From: Margaritifera margaritifera
Lineage: Eukaryota; Mollusca; Bivalvia; Unionida; Margaritiferidae
Direction: 5' to 3'
NCBI GenBank assembly: GCA_029931535.1
Contig: JAQPZY010000833.1
Span: 372,001 to 436,000 of the forward strand
Length of the DNA: 64,000 nt
The translations under genes and the position numbers were made by a program. Position 1 is the stretch's first letter, and every line of letters starts with the position of its first letter. Shown here piece by piece: positions 24,929 to 37,678 of this stretch. Under the pieces are notes generated by a model, which saw only the letters and a program-made list of their open reading frames with translations, ran no database searches and was not told the origin of the DNA.

Positions 24929-24978
<50 letters not shown>
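24929..24978. repeat. (TTA)n microsatellite
   Basis: About 16 TTA units, preceded by mixed ATA/ATG triplets. Confidence 0.9.
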
Positions 24979-25641
24979 CTCTTTGTTCCATGGAATACAT
25001 GGGCAATTTGGGCACTTATTTTTTTGTACTTATTTCTTGATACCTAGTACATGTATTTAAGACTAATGATGACAATTATAATATGTACATCCAGAACAAA
25101 ATATGCTACACTTTGCCTAATTACAGCTACATATAAGAATTGTATACAAAACAGTGACTATATTTTGATGGTTTAAACATATTACCGGTATAAAAACGTT
25201 ATATCCATACAAATTGTTTATTCTGTCGATTGCCAAACACCCAGTTTGCAAAAATTATATAATTTTGGTGAAATCTATATGAATTTGGCAATACTTACAA
25301 GCGAAAACTTCAAGATAAAATAATTGCAAACCACATTTTAAATAAATCTCCACTTCTAATTGTCGCCACTAATCCTGTCCCATTTAAGTGTAGGAGGCAG
25401 AATGTTGTTGCATGAACCGTTTGAGCTAGTTGCCCCCAAGAGTTGCTAACTGAGAAGTGTACACAAATGTAATAAAAGACAAATACAATTGCTCATTTAA
25501 TTTGTGATAATTCAGGCACATAGAATATGCTCACTCCAATGTGATGGGTCACTGGAGTGTATTACATTTGCTTATAATTTTAGGATTAACAGATCAATAA
25601 ACCCAAAAATAAAATGAAATAAAAGACAAACACTGGCTTCA

Positions 25642-25757
<116 letters not shown>

Positions 25758-26989
25758 TTTTTGTCTTTCTAGTGATATGATTATGTTTTTTACAAGTATC
25801 TTTAAAATTTAGTTACCTTTTGTAGCGCATAAACAGAGGTAGCACAAAACAGCAAGAATGACATCATATTGGAAATACTAGTCGCAAACAGGAGAAAATA
25901 ACCACCAAGTATTAAACATCCTAATCCAATATAGTGTTACATTTCACGCATTTATAGCTGTATCAAGCATCAACATTTGCAAGAGGCAATATCTAAGTTA
26001 GGGTATAATGTCACGATTGCACCTGGATTATTGTACATATGGTGCGTTATATAGGTTAAAGGAGATGCTACTAATGCAGTGATTAGCAATTTGAGTAGAA
26101 TGCTTGTGTAATAGATACACATTTCTTATGATAGTGACGATCTTATCAAGCTGAATGACTACAACACTTTCAAGACATTCAGAGATTTGTTGTTACAAGA
26201 TTTTGTAAGAATAAACAAAATAGAGCACGATGTCATGAATGATTAATTGAGAAAGCAAAGATCAAAAGTGAGTAATTCACAAATCACTGGCACAGAAGCT
26301 TTTTAGCTTGAAGTATACGAAAAGAAATTTGAAATTCATTTTTTTCCAGATACTGACATATCATTGTCCACTGTATCCATTCTGTCTTTTTGTTCTTACT
26401 TGGGATTCGAGAATTACCAGTACCAACTCTCTCAATTGATATATGTAGTAACCGAAATTACAAGATATAAAATATCTGTCTCCAGTACAATGCGGTTACT
26501 TCTGATTCAATAGCTCTGTCCGTTAACGACAAGTACATGAACGAAATTCTTATTTTCTATCACAAGAGAGAGAATTAGTCATGCAGCAGTTAATGCAATT
26601 TTAACAAATGCTACACTTGATTCAGCACGAACGAGTTTAAAAGGAGTTTTCATACTATTTAAGACATACAAATAAACTGATCTGTATAAATTCCTAATCT
26701 GGTAATACAAAAGATAATGAGTCATGTGGAAAGATTACCAAGAATGTTTTAGTCTCAACACAATACATTAAAGCTACTGTTTACAAAGTATTTATTCGAA
26801 GAACTACAAAAGCACATGAAACTCGGTAATGTAACAATTTCTGCACATTGTAATTTGCATGATTTGAGATATAATAATAGATTGCATTGGTATAAGTTAG
26901 AAACTACCTAACGTTAAACAAGGCACATGCCTGGAGATAAACATAAAGATAACTGAGATGACACAAAATGCATATTTATTTTGTTTCAG

Positions 26990-27039
26990 ATGATCGTGTA
27001 AATATTAAGAACAACCATATAAAACCTAAACTGTTATAA
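26990..27039 (+). CDS. Possible terminal exon of the HEPN gene
   Basis: TTTATTTTGTTTCAG precedes a phase-1 start that would read DDRVNIKNNHIKPKLL and then TAA. The beginning D-x-x-V-N parallels exon 4 (DPKVN). A second candidate acceptor, TTTTTTCAG at 27073-27081, also opens in phase 1 (DGGIVPESDKCYM, stop near 27173). Only transcript data can decide between them or reject both. Confidence 0.3.
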
Positions 27040-27174
27040 TGGACGCTACTTTAAATAATTAGGTGAATTACATTTTTTCAGATGGTGGTATAGTTCCTGA
27101 GAGTGACAAGTGTTATATGAATGACGTTATTGAGCAAGATGTTTGGAGCGTGTATATAATATACGGTGTTTAAA

Positions 27175-28049
27175 AAAGTACAAAACCTAAAGATAAACGA
27201 AAGTTTAAAGACATTTTAAAAACATCGCATGTCAACAGCAAATTGTGTGCATTGAGATGTATTTTATCCACGCAATTCCGGAGTGAAATGATGAAGGATA
27301 TGACAGATTCAGTATAAAGCAATAACATAATATAATCAGATGTGAACTATCACTAACTTTCTACAACTTTTAAAGAAAACTATAACATAAAGGACAATAG
27401 GTGTAGGATATAACGAGCAAGCAAAAGGGCAACAAAATAAATATAAAGAATGTTTGTCTTGTTGTGGATGTGTTCGACTCATTTGCTATTTGTTTTGGAA
27501 ATCACATACGGTGCTCAAACCACACGTTATCTGTTTTTAACCATATAGATTCCATGCATGACTTCGGCACATCTATAAAGACATCTGACACAAAGAACCA
27601 TCAAAAACAAAACTACAACCTGTTAGAAATTTTTACATTTCAGCGTGGGTAACAAAAAAATAAATTATGATGCTCTCTTTATGACAGCTAGATAAACCAA
27701 CACCACGTTCTATCCCCACATCAAGTCTTATTTAATAAGTAAATAATATATTTGAAAGAACATCATGGCATGATTTCATGAGGTTCTTACAATTACGGTA
27801 AACAAGTTTGCACTAGATTTGATTGAAACCGATAATAGGCACTTCTTTGACTATGAATTATTTATATGACAATGACATTGCGAGAGACCCTGAGGACAAA
27901 TTCAACAAATTGTTTAAATTACTTATTAGTGTTTACCAGAGCACTTATACATTGTTACTAATAGACGAGTGTGCCAACAGAGAGGATACGAAGAAAAAGG
28001 CAACCAATTTAATGTAGTCAACATTTAGTAATTAAAAGCTTGGTTAAAA
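27175..28049. other. Sequence beyond the polymerase fossil
   Basis: Could hold the far C-terminal end of the polymerase or neighbouring genes of the same element, but I recognise nothing. Frames at 27464-27652 and 27823-28017 have no known motif. Confidence 0.4.
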
Positions 28050-30600
28050 ATATCACCCAAGCACATGTTAAATCTTAGATTTATTTTAATCACGCATTTC
28101 TTTATTTCTTTTAAATACCTTCCTGTTAGCTTTGTTAGTCTTAAAGGAATAACGTTTACTTCAATAATCAAAGAATTCTTGCATAAGCACGCCAAATAAT
28201 TCTTCTTTGAAAGTTCTGGTATTTCTTTTCAATTGAGGAACAAAGAATAAATTATCTTTCTTGTAATCGCGTGTCATAAAAGTTGGTTTTATTCTTATTC
28301 TTTAGTTGTCTATACATTAATACACCACGAACCCGTATCTGTCATTAGCAACCTCATTTTATCCCAGTGAAGCCACCATAAATGGATTGAATTAATTTGA
28401 ATTTCTTGCTCTTTAAGCTAATAAAACCAAGTCTGTATCTATATGATCGTTCTTCACGCATAGAATAAATCTGTATGGTATCTGTGAAATGTACCTTTAT
28501 CAAAATATATTTAAAATTCAACCTCTTGCTTAGATTTCCCATCTGTTTGCCAAACACAAAATAATTCAGGAGTTTGAAAGAATTCTAATCATGCTATTGG
28601 TTGCTTTATGTCTCAGAGTTGTGTTCAATTCAATGTAAGATTCAAGCCATGGTTCTCGGTTGAATAACACGACTGTGCATCCTTTTTAGTTACAAACCTA
28701 ACAGAACTTAGAACTTTAAATTACAATAGTGGTTAATGTATCTCTCTTAGTTTTTCAATCCACAATAACTTAGTATTATTTTCTTCCATATAATTTTCTT
28801 CTGTAATGGTCAGAAGTCACATTCTTATGGAATTATTTTTTAGGTGCTAATGGGTAGTCTTTAAAAGAGTCGTTTAGCTGTACTTTACAGCTACTTATAA
28901 AGTACAATACTACCAAAACTTTGCAAGACATTAGATTGTCTTTGATTATTTTGACTTGTCACTTTGCTAGCCCATTGACATGCGTGCACTGACATATGAC
29001 CTCTTGATACAAATTGTTATAGTCTATGTATATATTAAATGACCTTGACCTTGACTTATCGTATTCTCCATCATTTTGCAATTTTTCTTTCATCATTCAC
29101 ATAACGCTTATGATTTATTTTAGCGTATCTATTTGGATTGATACTAATTTCTTCCCTCATTCCTAATTGAATCATCAAAAACACATGACAATCTGTAAGT
29201 GATTCTAATTCTAGATTGCTTATGTTCAAACTCGCAGGATCAGATTGGTCCTGGTGAACGTAAATAATTTGGATCTAGTTTGCAATTATTCATACATGCA
29301 TTCCAAAAATCATTAAAAATATCCCACAACATTAAAGGTTCCGCTCTGCAGTTTTGTACTTTGCAAAGAGTTTGATTTTTACAGAAAACAAGTTTCCAAG
29401 GTTTTTTCACTGGTTATACTAGTCATTTCAAACAGACCTGGTATATATTAAGAATTAATAAAATATATTTTAATTCTCTTTATTTTGGTGTATGATTGAT
29501 GGGTGTAATTTGGGTTATAGAGTATACAGCTTGGCTTTACTTCAGATGTACCTCTTTTAAAAGACTATTGGCAGCTTTCATTTTCCCTATTTTAATAACT
29601 TCTAAAGTTAGTGTATTTTGATCTAGTTCAAGTTCATTTCTCAAGTACATGGGATCAGCTGTCTGATTTAGTTAACACGTTGTTTCCCTAATACCACATG
29701 TTAAAAAATTTCAGTCACAGTACGCAAAAGTAACATAGAGGCAAGGCAATATTCCCTCTGTTCTGCTTGTTGCAATTACACACAACTTCACCTATACATG
29801 TCTCTCTTTCAGAAGTACTAAATAACTGTAGAGCTGAGCCAAAGCCATTATTGACCTACTGCAGATGTATAATTCTAATTTGACATATTTTACACACTGG
29901 TTATCATCCTCTGTTATCCCTGATCCATGGAGACTGGAATCAAATTTATCGATTCGTGGTAATTTAGTTTCCTTACACCTCTATCACTTACGCTTGAACT
30001 CATACGGGTTAAAAAAACTCAAATATTTAAGTTTCATGGTTTTGAAATGTTTCATTGTTTTAGCGAATTTGTCATCACTGAGATTCTTTGCAAGTTTTTT
30101 TAATGTTTGTCCGATAAAACCAAAACTAATTAGGAATCTGATTATCATTTTTATAACAACTTCTTTGCCATCAATTTTCAAATCTATTGACTAAAATTCC
30201 TTACTAAACGAAACGTAGATTTCATCATTATCTGAATTTATTGTCGCTTCTTGATCCGGGTCATTTTTTGTACGAGCGCTTTGATAAATAGATGAGAGTT
30301 GTAGCCTGACAAGTTCTGAATAAATAATGGTACATGCGTTGGATGTCTTTAATTTAAATTGCCTTCGTAATGTGAAGGACCTCATTTTTGACGATTAAAT
30401 GGTCATAATCTCTTACTTTGTTTTCGGTGATTTCCTTTTCACAAATATGCCATATTTTGGAGGAATTAAAATGCCTCTTGGCTTCTTTTGTGAATATCCT
30501 TTCAGCCGCGTTTTGTGGTCTAATATCTTCCTACATATTGTTTGTAATTTTCACTACATGCTCGTAGAATGTTTGCATGCAGTACTCTTCTAAGAGGATT
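28050..30600 (-). pseudogene. Polinton/Maverick-type DNA polymerase B, decayed (copy 1)
   Basis: Protein-primed family B polymerases replicate Polinton/Maverick transposons and related viruses. Read on the minus strand in shifting frames, motifs come in the expected order. AERIFTKEAKRHFNSSKICH and ICEKEITENKVRDYDHL (about 30500-30395) form the Cys/His-rich region before the palm. KNDPDQEATINSDNDEIYV (about 30270-30215) and IRFLISFGFIGQTLKKLAKN (about 30150-30095) belong to the exonuclease side. LPRIDKFDSSLHGSGITEDD follows near 29930. YIDYNNLYQ (about 29030-29000) is polymerase motif A, and FGKQMGNLSKRLNF (about 28557-28515) is the motif-B region. KRYSFKTNKANRKVFKR lies near 28110. Dozens of stops and frameshifts show long neutral decay. 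No integrase, capsid gene or terminal repeat was found beside it. A virus-derived insertion with the same polymerase is the alternative. Confidence 0.8.
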
Positions 30601-31149
30601 ATTAGTTTGATTACGTCGATAAGTATTCGATGTTTTCTTTTTCAAGCAACTTGCATGATGGCGGATATTTACTAGTAGTTTTCTACTGAGATATTTTCTA
30701 GAGTCTGGTCCTCGTTATATAGTACACCCTAGAACGTGGGTTGGTGGAGAACATTAGTAATATCCAAGGGTGAGTGAAAAGAAATAAGTAATTATGTTAC
30801 TACTACTACTAATAATAATAGGAAGAAGAAGAACAAAAACAACAATTTGACCTTGTTTTCGCACTCTCTAATTCAGCGTGATCTGTTTTCACACTTTATC
30901 ATAAGAAATTCCAGAAAAAAACCCCGTAATTATTCGTTGTAACTATGAGCACACTATGAGCACAATCATCTAAACCAGTTTTAAAAAAAAAAAAAAAAAA
31001 ATTTAACCAAAATTCAATGCAAAGAATAACTTTTGCTCATATTTCTTCAGGCATTTCCGATCAGGTCATACCACACAAACTTTTCAAGATAATCGCACGT
31101 TCTATCATGAGTATAGCTCATTGAAAATATTACTGTTCAGCTATCTTTG

Positions 31150-31708
<559 letters not shown>

Positions 31709-31865
31709 TAAGGCACTATTTCTCCAAGAATAAATGTCCGTATATATTGGGAAATATGATCTGCGACCTGAAAGGATGTTGTTGGTACCTGCAAGAAGCC
31801 AATAATTGTTTTAAGAGTGATAATGATGCTAAACCCGCACATCTTGCGTTTCATTTTAGGTAGAA

Positions 31866-32639
31866 ATGAAGCTGTTGTGTATTGCAGTCCTAGTAGTGAT
31901 TATAGCCTTGACGAGAACAATTTGCGGAAAAAACTGCTCCGAGACAGATGAAGTATGCGAATTCTACCTCGAACTAGACCATAATCTGACCATGATGAGA
32001 AACATCGATCTTGTATTTCCGTACAATGGACATGTCTACAAATATGATGTCACAGACACTTCCAGTGCAGTCCCGATTGACATTAATGAAGTCATTATAG
32101 CAGACGGTTGTGAGCAACCTCGAGTAGTAGCTGTATTCAATAATACTATGCCTGGGCTGCCAATCATAGTGTATGAGGGACAAAGGGTAATTGTGCATGT
32201 CAAGAACAAACTCAAAAGCGAGGCTGTAACGATTCACTGGCATGGTCTACATCAGCGTGGAACACCATGGATGGATGGTGTTCCATTCGCTACACAGTGC
32301 CCAATCCTCCCCGGTCAGAGGTTCACTTACATATTCATCGCTGAACCAAAAGGAATATTTTGGTACCATTCGCACATGGGCAGTCAACTCACAATGGGAG
32401 CATTCCGAGCTTTGATTATTCATGGCAGAGGGGAAGGAAATGCCACGCCAGAGCACATAATGGCTATACAGGATTGGAACCACGACTGGGACGCAGACAC
32501 CAATGATATGAAAATGCGATCCGGATTTTTTGAGGAAAGGAAAACAGTCGATCATTCTAGGTCCATCGATGGAACTTTTTTCAACATGTTCTTGATGCAT
32601 TCAGGTTTATTTAACGGACGGGGTCGTTACTACGTCTGA
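31866..32639 (+). CDS. Multicopper oxidase N-terminal block (257 codons)
   Basis: ATG at 31866 follows a likely acceptor CATTTTAG at 31852-31859, so an untranslated 5' exon probably exists. Residues 1-21 (MKLLCIAVLVVIIALTRTIC) form a signal peptide. The first cupredoxin domain follows: VIVHVKNKL, then IHWHGLHQRGTPWMDGVPF (type-2 and type-3 copper ligands) and IFWYHSHMGSQLTMGAFRA (second ligand pair). The block continues into domain 2 with MAIQDWNHDWD, and HSGLFNGRGRYY is the point where the frame is lost. Putative N-glycosylation sites include NCS, NLT and NAT. This block is clean, with no stop over 770 nt, so decay is recent or the N-terminal part is still constrained. Confidence 0.75.
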   Translation: MKLLCIAVLVVIIALTRTICGKNCSETDEVCEFYLELDHNLTMMRNIDLVFPYNGHVYKYDVTDTSSAVPIDINEVIIADGCEQPRVVAVFNNTMPGLPIIVYEGQRVIVHVKNKLKSEAVTIHWHGLHQRGTPWMDGVPFATQCPILPGQRFTYIFIAEPKGIFWYHSHMGSQLTMGAFRALIIHGRGEGNATPEHIMAIQDWNHDWDADTNDMKMRSGFFEERKTVDHSRSIDGTFFNMFLMHSGLFNGRGRYYV

Positions 32640-32975
32640 TGGATTCGATTTAGAGACGGTGGTGGTTGAATCTTTCATTATAACTGCTGGCGAGAAATTT
32701 GATTTCATTTTATACGCAGACAAACTCTCGAGGCGGGTAAAAATCATACAGCGGAAGCCATATTGCAATATAATGGTGCGCCCATCGAAGATCCAAGTAC
32801 ATTTAGATAAGCATGCACCCAGAATGATCCGTGCATTGTTTTAAATTGTCCATTCTTATATTTTCCCGCGCTCGACCACACGAATTGCATGACATTTGAC
32901 CAGCTAAAAGTCAAAGATGATACAGATCCCGCTCCCAACATTGAACCTTGCAAATTTAAAGAATTTTCCTGAACT
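32640..32975 (+). pseudogene. Broken middle of the multicopper oxidase
   Basis: Three frames carry recognisable oxidase text in turn. From 32640 to about 32735 SDGFDLETVVVESFIITAGE and FDFILYADK mark the end of domain 2. From 32742 to 32975 AEAILQYNGAPIEDPSTF is followed by TAA at 32808, then CTQNDPCIVLNCPFLYFP and MTFDQLKVKDDTDPAPNIEP. At 32972 a T-run is one base short for the frame to continue into the C-terminal block. Domain text is absent at both junctions (about 40 and 15-20 residues by comparison with family length), which sequencing indels alone cannot explain. Confidence 0.65.
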
Positions 32976-33656
32976 TTGCTTTTCCAGGGACAACATGGAT
33001 TCCTGCATCGGTGAATGGCCTTGCATTTGAGCAACTGTCTGTTTCAGCCCTGACTCAGTCTCAGGAGTTGTACTCTTCTTGTGACAGACCTGACTGCGGT
33101 GAGGAAAAGGTTTGTAAGTGTACACATTCCATAAGTGTTGACTATGGTGACACTGTACAAATGGTTTTGCTGAATATGGGCAAAGGAAAACGCTGGTCGC
33201 ATTCTATTCATTTGCATGGACACTCATTTTATGTGGTAAAAATGGGCTATGGACGATACAACGTAACAACATCAAAATTTATAGAAGACAACTTAGATAT
33301 AGATTGTAGAGGAAATCCAAACCGCAGTATGAGCTTCTGCAATAAAGCCACATGGGCAAACACAACTTGGCTTGGCGGAAATGTGCCTGGACTTGAATTG
33401 AAGCGGCCACCGCGGAAGGACACAATAATCGTGCCGACGGGAGCTTATGTGGTGATACGGCTAATGGCTGACAATCCGGGACTCTGGAATTTTCACTGCC
33501 ATGTAGATCTTCATAATATAGATGGTATGCAGATGCTCGTGAACGAGTCTTTCAACCATATTCCTAAACCTCCATCAGGGTTTCCTGTGTGCTGGAACTA
33601 TCCATCTGACTATCGTTCCAAGATTAATGGGAATACCGCTGATGACGGCTCATCTG
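32976..33656 (+). CDS. Multicopper oxidase C-terminal domain block
   Basis: An open frame (usable from about 32976; first Met at 33011) encodes the third cupredoxin domain: FPGTTWIPASVNG, SHSIHLHGHSFYVV and GLWNFHCHVDLHNIDGMQML. It holds the HxxHxH ligands, and the HCH plus His plus Met set of the type-1 and type-3 sites with normal spacing. A Cys-rich stretch (SSCDRPDCGEEKVCKC) precedes the copper motifs. The exon ends at 33656 in phase 1 with donor CTG|GTAAGTATA. All ligands are intact, so the domain could fold if translated from an internal start, but alone it could not form the trinuclear centre. Confidence 0.7.
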
Positions 33657-34269
33657 GTAAGTATACTTTTTATAAGCATCTAATGAAAGTATCAAAATAG
33701 TTTTATTTTTTCTACCTAAGGTATATTCTTCGAGCGCGGTCATTTTTCATCTTGCAATTAAGTACAACATGCCAAATGCAAACACAATTCCGTTCCGTTA
33801 TCGAATGTATCCCATTCGCATCAAATAAATGTATCTCTCTAAGAAATCTTGTGAAATTTTTATATTATAATATTATGTCGTTTTACGCCTAATTATTGCG
33901 TTTATTGAGGCTGCGTATTTATTCTTTTTCTTTTTTAAAAATAATGAGGACACATTTTAAACCTTGCGTTTCTATTTCGATGTTTTCAGTTACAAATAAA
34001 CAAATGTTCAAAGTTTCTTCGACACGGCAAATACTTTTTTCAAATTTCCTTTTTATTTAATGATGACATTATTGTAGATCTTAAATTATCAGCTAAGTAT
34101 TGAAAATTTCTTCATTCTTTTAATTTCAAAGTCTCTCTCAAGGCTTGTATATGCTCACTTTTAACTGTTTCAACATTAATTACGTGCTTATTATTGAAAA
34201 ATGTATAGAATCGTACTTATATCGTCAAAATATATTGAATATTGTATTTACTGGTATCTTATTTTTCAG

Positions 34270-34379
34270 AGACAACCGTTATCGTTCTTGTTGTATTTCT
34301 CGCACTTGCAGTTATTATAATAGTGGGTATGTTTATCAATAATTGTTGGAAGAAATCCACCTACCAAACTTTTGTCTAG
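34270..34379 (+). CDS. Multicopper oxidase last exon: membrane anchor
   Basis: TTATTTTTCAG at 34259-34269 is followed by a phase-1 start that completes a Glu codon and reads TTVIVLVVFLALAVIIIVG, then MFINNCWKKSTYQTFV and TAG at 34377-34379. This is a single transmembrane helix followed by a short basic tail, as in type I membrane proteins. Exon length is 110 nt. The match in phase with the donor at 33656 supports the model. The intron of 613 bp has no other feature. Confidence 0.75.
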
Positions 34380-34901
34380 CACCCAACAATCCTGCTTTTA
34401 GCTAAATTGGAACATGTTTTTTCATTCAAAGTTGCATGCATATTTTTGTGAAAGTGAGAGTGTTTTTTTTGTGCGTGCATCTGTCTATAAAAAGGTGAAA
34501 TGACCCTGCATCGATAGTTTCTAAAATTGTAAAAGGACTCGCTACTATTAAAATTACAGAACTAACAACTTGTATTATCATAGCTTTTATTGAGCATTTT
34601 TATTTGAAATGACAATTTTAGTATCTTTATATAGATAACCAAAACATGAGAAAAATTTCAAAGGCACGATAATCACTACGAAAGTGGAATAAAATGGTAA
34701 GACAGACTCCAATGAATTAGACTGCATTTATTCTATATAAAGTCCTTCCACTAATAAGCGGAGGTAGACGAAGCTTACTAAGTCACCCTTAACAGTTGCA
34801 GAAGATAAAAATAAAAGAAAAACAGATTAAAACTGGTGAAAATTGCTCACAGAGCATTGTAACGTCAGTAAGCATTTTCGCATTGCCTTTACGGTACGGA
34901 T

Positions 34902-34911
34902 TCTCTCTCTC

Positions 34912-34942
<31 letters not shown>

Positions 34943-34943
34943 A
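34902..34943. repeat. (CT)n microsatellite
   Basis: About 20 CT units with one TA interruption. Confidence 0.9.
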
Positions 34944-35939
34944 TAGCAATTAAATGTATCACTTTCTAAAAATGTGAGAGAAAAGAAATATCTTTACTAG
35001 CTTTGTTTTTTTACACACACATATATACAGTTTTTCGTTGGTATATTTTTTTTGTTACAAAAGTAAATTGACTGAGAAATGAGACCTCACTGAAGAGGAT
35101 GCAGATTCATTAAACATCGTTATGTTTTTATTTATTATATGTTTGCCTGACATTTCAAACTAATTTGAACAAACTGTAATCTGTAACGAAGAGAAAATCT
35201 TTTAAATCTACCTTTTTCAGTTTAATGTTTGTTTTCAATCAAAGTTATTAAAACTAATTGGATTGTTATATATTGTCTGCACGTAAAATAAATCAATGCT
35301 TTTCAGTTTTTCGTATACTGTTGACATAACAAATCATTTTAAGGGATTTCGGATAAATCTAATGAATGCAATCAAATGAGTAATATCAGGAGAATGTTGC
35401 CCAAGAAAGGCCGAAATTTGATTTAACAAAGAAACTTCTCATTAGCCAAGCTAATAGTCTTCATTGTTTGTAGTAATCGACTAATTTACCGAAAAATGAG
35501 GCGTTCTTAAGTGGGAGGTTGAATTTGTAAGTTTATTAAACTGCTGCTTAGCATCTTTGTCACATGGAGATATTGCCCACTCAGGGCAAGAAAAAATCCT
35601 GAACATGATCCACTTGTCCAGAACTGAGACTGCTATACAATATTTTAAATATCTCGACTTCTTCTTCATCTTTTATACATAATTCTATTGGTAAAAAGAA
35701 AACATTTACTCGCCATCTACAATTTTTAACGTTGTCTCAGTCAACAATGGAGTTTTCCTCCCCTATTACTAATGAAAGGTATATTTTATTGAAATTTATA
35801 AGTTAAATATATTTACAAATGAAGTCCTCACCAGTAATATTTTTTTCCTATAACAGCTTATTAAGCCATATTTATAATTTCTGCGCTCTTGTCGTATCGG
35901 TAGTATGTCTTTATTAACTTTGGATTTTTTTAGTTAATG

Positions 35940-36022
<83 letters not shown>
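35940..36022. repeat. (TA)n microsatellite
   Basis: About 41 TA units. Confidence 0.95.
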
Positions 36023-36023
<1 letters not shown>

Positions 36024-36891
36024 TGTCGTCTGCACATATCACAAATCACAATTTCTGTGATCATTATTCTGATGTGATCAATTACAAAATGAACAATTAG
36101 TTACAAAGTACATGCAAATGGAGATTGTTGGTGATTGGCAGGAACAAAGAAAAGGAAACTGGGCAATATTTATATCCATTGATGTTCACATGAAAGTAAA
36201 GTTGACATGACAAAACTCCATATACTCATTATGAACTCACAATTAGAATCAACTCTTTGTCTGAAAAAAATCGGATAATGCAAAGTACCAAACTTCAAGA
36301 ACTTTCTCAATCTGAGTAAATTTGATTCCTAAAAGCTTTGAATGATATTTAGTTCATTTTTATCCGATATCATAAACTTAGTTTGAGTGTGTACTCAAGT
36401 TGAGGAGTTACGTTAAAATAAGTGGCATGAGGATGCAAAAATGAGGAATATTTTGTGAAATTGTTCCCATTATTCGGTTGCTTATTAAACATTTCGTGTG
36501 TCAAAAAGAAACTTTATCCATAAATAAGAGTAGAAAGAAAGATGTCTTCTGAATTTTAAAAAAAGAATTGTCTATCTATAAAAAAACTCATCAAAAGCTA
36601 AGCTCTTAGGAACTTGAAATCAATTGTCTTCATTAATAATCAGATTGAGGTGGATTTTCATGAATTAGAAAATGTTTGATGTGAACAACTAATGACGATC
36701 TTCATTGATGAATATCTATCATGGACAAAGGAGGAAGATTATATTTGTTTTAGACTTTTCCATTGGCTATCTTTAATCCACAGAATAAAAAATTATCTAT
36801 AAGTCTTACTGGATTATCATAGTACAGTATCGGGAAATTGTTCAAGTCGGCTAATTGATAGGATATTGAAAATACTGAAAAAGCAGCCATA

Positions 36892-37678
36892 GTTATTTTA
36901 AACGCTAACACAAAAGTGAACCAACTTCACACCGGGTATCCCAAACATCTAGAATTATTTTAAACGCTAACACAAAAGTGAACCAACTTCACACCGGGTA
37001 TCCCAAACATCTAGAATTATTTTAAATGCTGACACAAGTGAAACAACTTCACACCGGGTATCCCAAACATCTAGAATTATTTTAAATGCTGACACAAGTG
37101 AACCAACTTCACACCGGGTATCCCAAACATCTAGAATTATTTTAAATGCTGACAAAAGTGAACCAACTTCACACCGGGTATCCCAAACATCTAGAATTAT
37201 TTTAAATGCTGACACAAGTGAAACAACTTCACACCGGGTATCCCAAACATCTAGAATTATTTTAAATGCTGACACAAGTGAACCAACTTCACACCGGGTA
37301 TCCCAAACATCTAGAATTATTTTAAATGCTGACACAAGTGAACCAACTTCACACCGGGTATCCCAAACATCTAGAATTATTTTAAATGCTGACACAAGTG
37401 AAACAATTTCACACCGGGTATCCCAAACATCTAGAATTATTTTAAATGCTGACACAAGTGAAACAATTTCACAACGGGTATCCCGACAACTAGAATGATT
37501 TTAAATGCCAGCAAAAGCAAACCAACTTCACACCGGGTATCCCAAACATCTAGAATTATTTTAAATGCTGACACAAGTGAAACAATTTCACAACGGGTAT
37601 CCCGACAACTAGAATGATTTTAAATGCCAGCAAAAGCAAACCAACTTCACACCGGGTATCCCGACAACTAGAATTGTG
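36892..37678. repeat. 60-bp minisatellite, about 13 units
   Basis: Units are almost exactly 60 bp and carry AATTATTTTAAATGCTGACA, CAAGTGAAMCAACTTCACAC and CGGGTATCCCAAACATCTAG. The first two units carry AAACGCTAACACAAAAG variants. The last about 240 bp alternate two unit types, so a ~119-bp pair is itself repeated (37441-37559 and 37560-37678). On the minus strand 60 bp equals 20 codons and no stop occurs, giving an open frame of about 162 codons (SAFKIILDVWDTRCEVGSLV per unit). There is no start context, splice support or family match, so I do not call a gene. Confidence 0.95.

Larger units (their letters stand above)
31866..34379 (+). pseudogene. Membrane-anchored laccase-like multicopper oxidase, disrupted
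   Basis: Laccase-type multicopper oxidases oxidise phenols, aromatic amines or metals at a type-1 copper and reduce O2 at a trinuclear copper cluster. All four ligand blocks are visible: HWHGLHQRG, WYHSHMGSQ, HSIHLHGH and NFHCHVDLHNIDGM, the last with the Cys and axial Met of the type-1 site. A signal peptide and a C-terminal membrane helix imply an extracellular enzyme tethered to the membrane. Between 32630 and 32980 the reading is broken: NGRGRYYV meets TGA, and the text resumes in another frame at TSDGFDLETVVVESF with about 40 expected residues missing. The frame changes again near 32735 with a further gap, a TAA interrupts at 32808-32810, and a missing T near 32972 shifts it once more. 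Three frame changes, two gaps and a stop suggest a pseudogene; collapsed haplotypes or assembly errors are less likely. Confidence 0.75.
34380..36890. other. Gene-free sequence
   Basis: No supported gene. Contains (CT)n at 34902-34943 and (TA)n at 35940-36022. Possible poly(A) signals AATAAA for the oxidase occur near 34688. Confidence 0.5.

Noticed and set aside
27823..28017. 64-codon plus-strand frame as a gene
   Set aside because: No motif and no splice support; it lies at the edge of the minus-strand polymerase fossil.
28050..30600. Alternative genetic code as the explanation for the stops in the polymerase fossil
   Set aside because: All three stop codons and frameshifts occur, and adjacent host exons use the standard code.
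32981..32998. Splice acceptor CTTTTCCAG that would remove the broken middle of the oxidase
   Set aside because: Coding text reads across it in one of the frames (FPGTTWIPASVNG), and no donor nearby would restore all missing residues.
36967..37455. 162-codon minus-strand frame as a repeat protein gene
   Set aside because: Its length is fully explained by the 60-bp minisatellite; no start context, splice sites or homology.
36892..37678. CRISPR array
   Set aside because: Units are contiguous and nearly identical with no unique spacers, and the DNA is eukaryotic.
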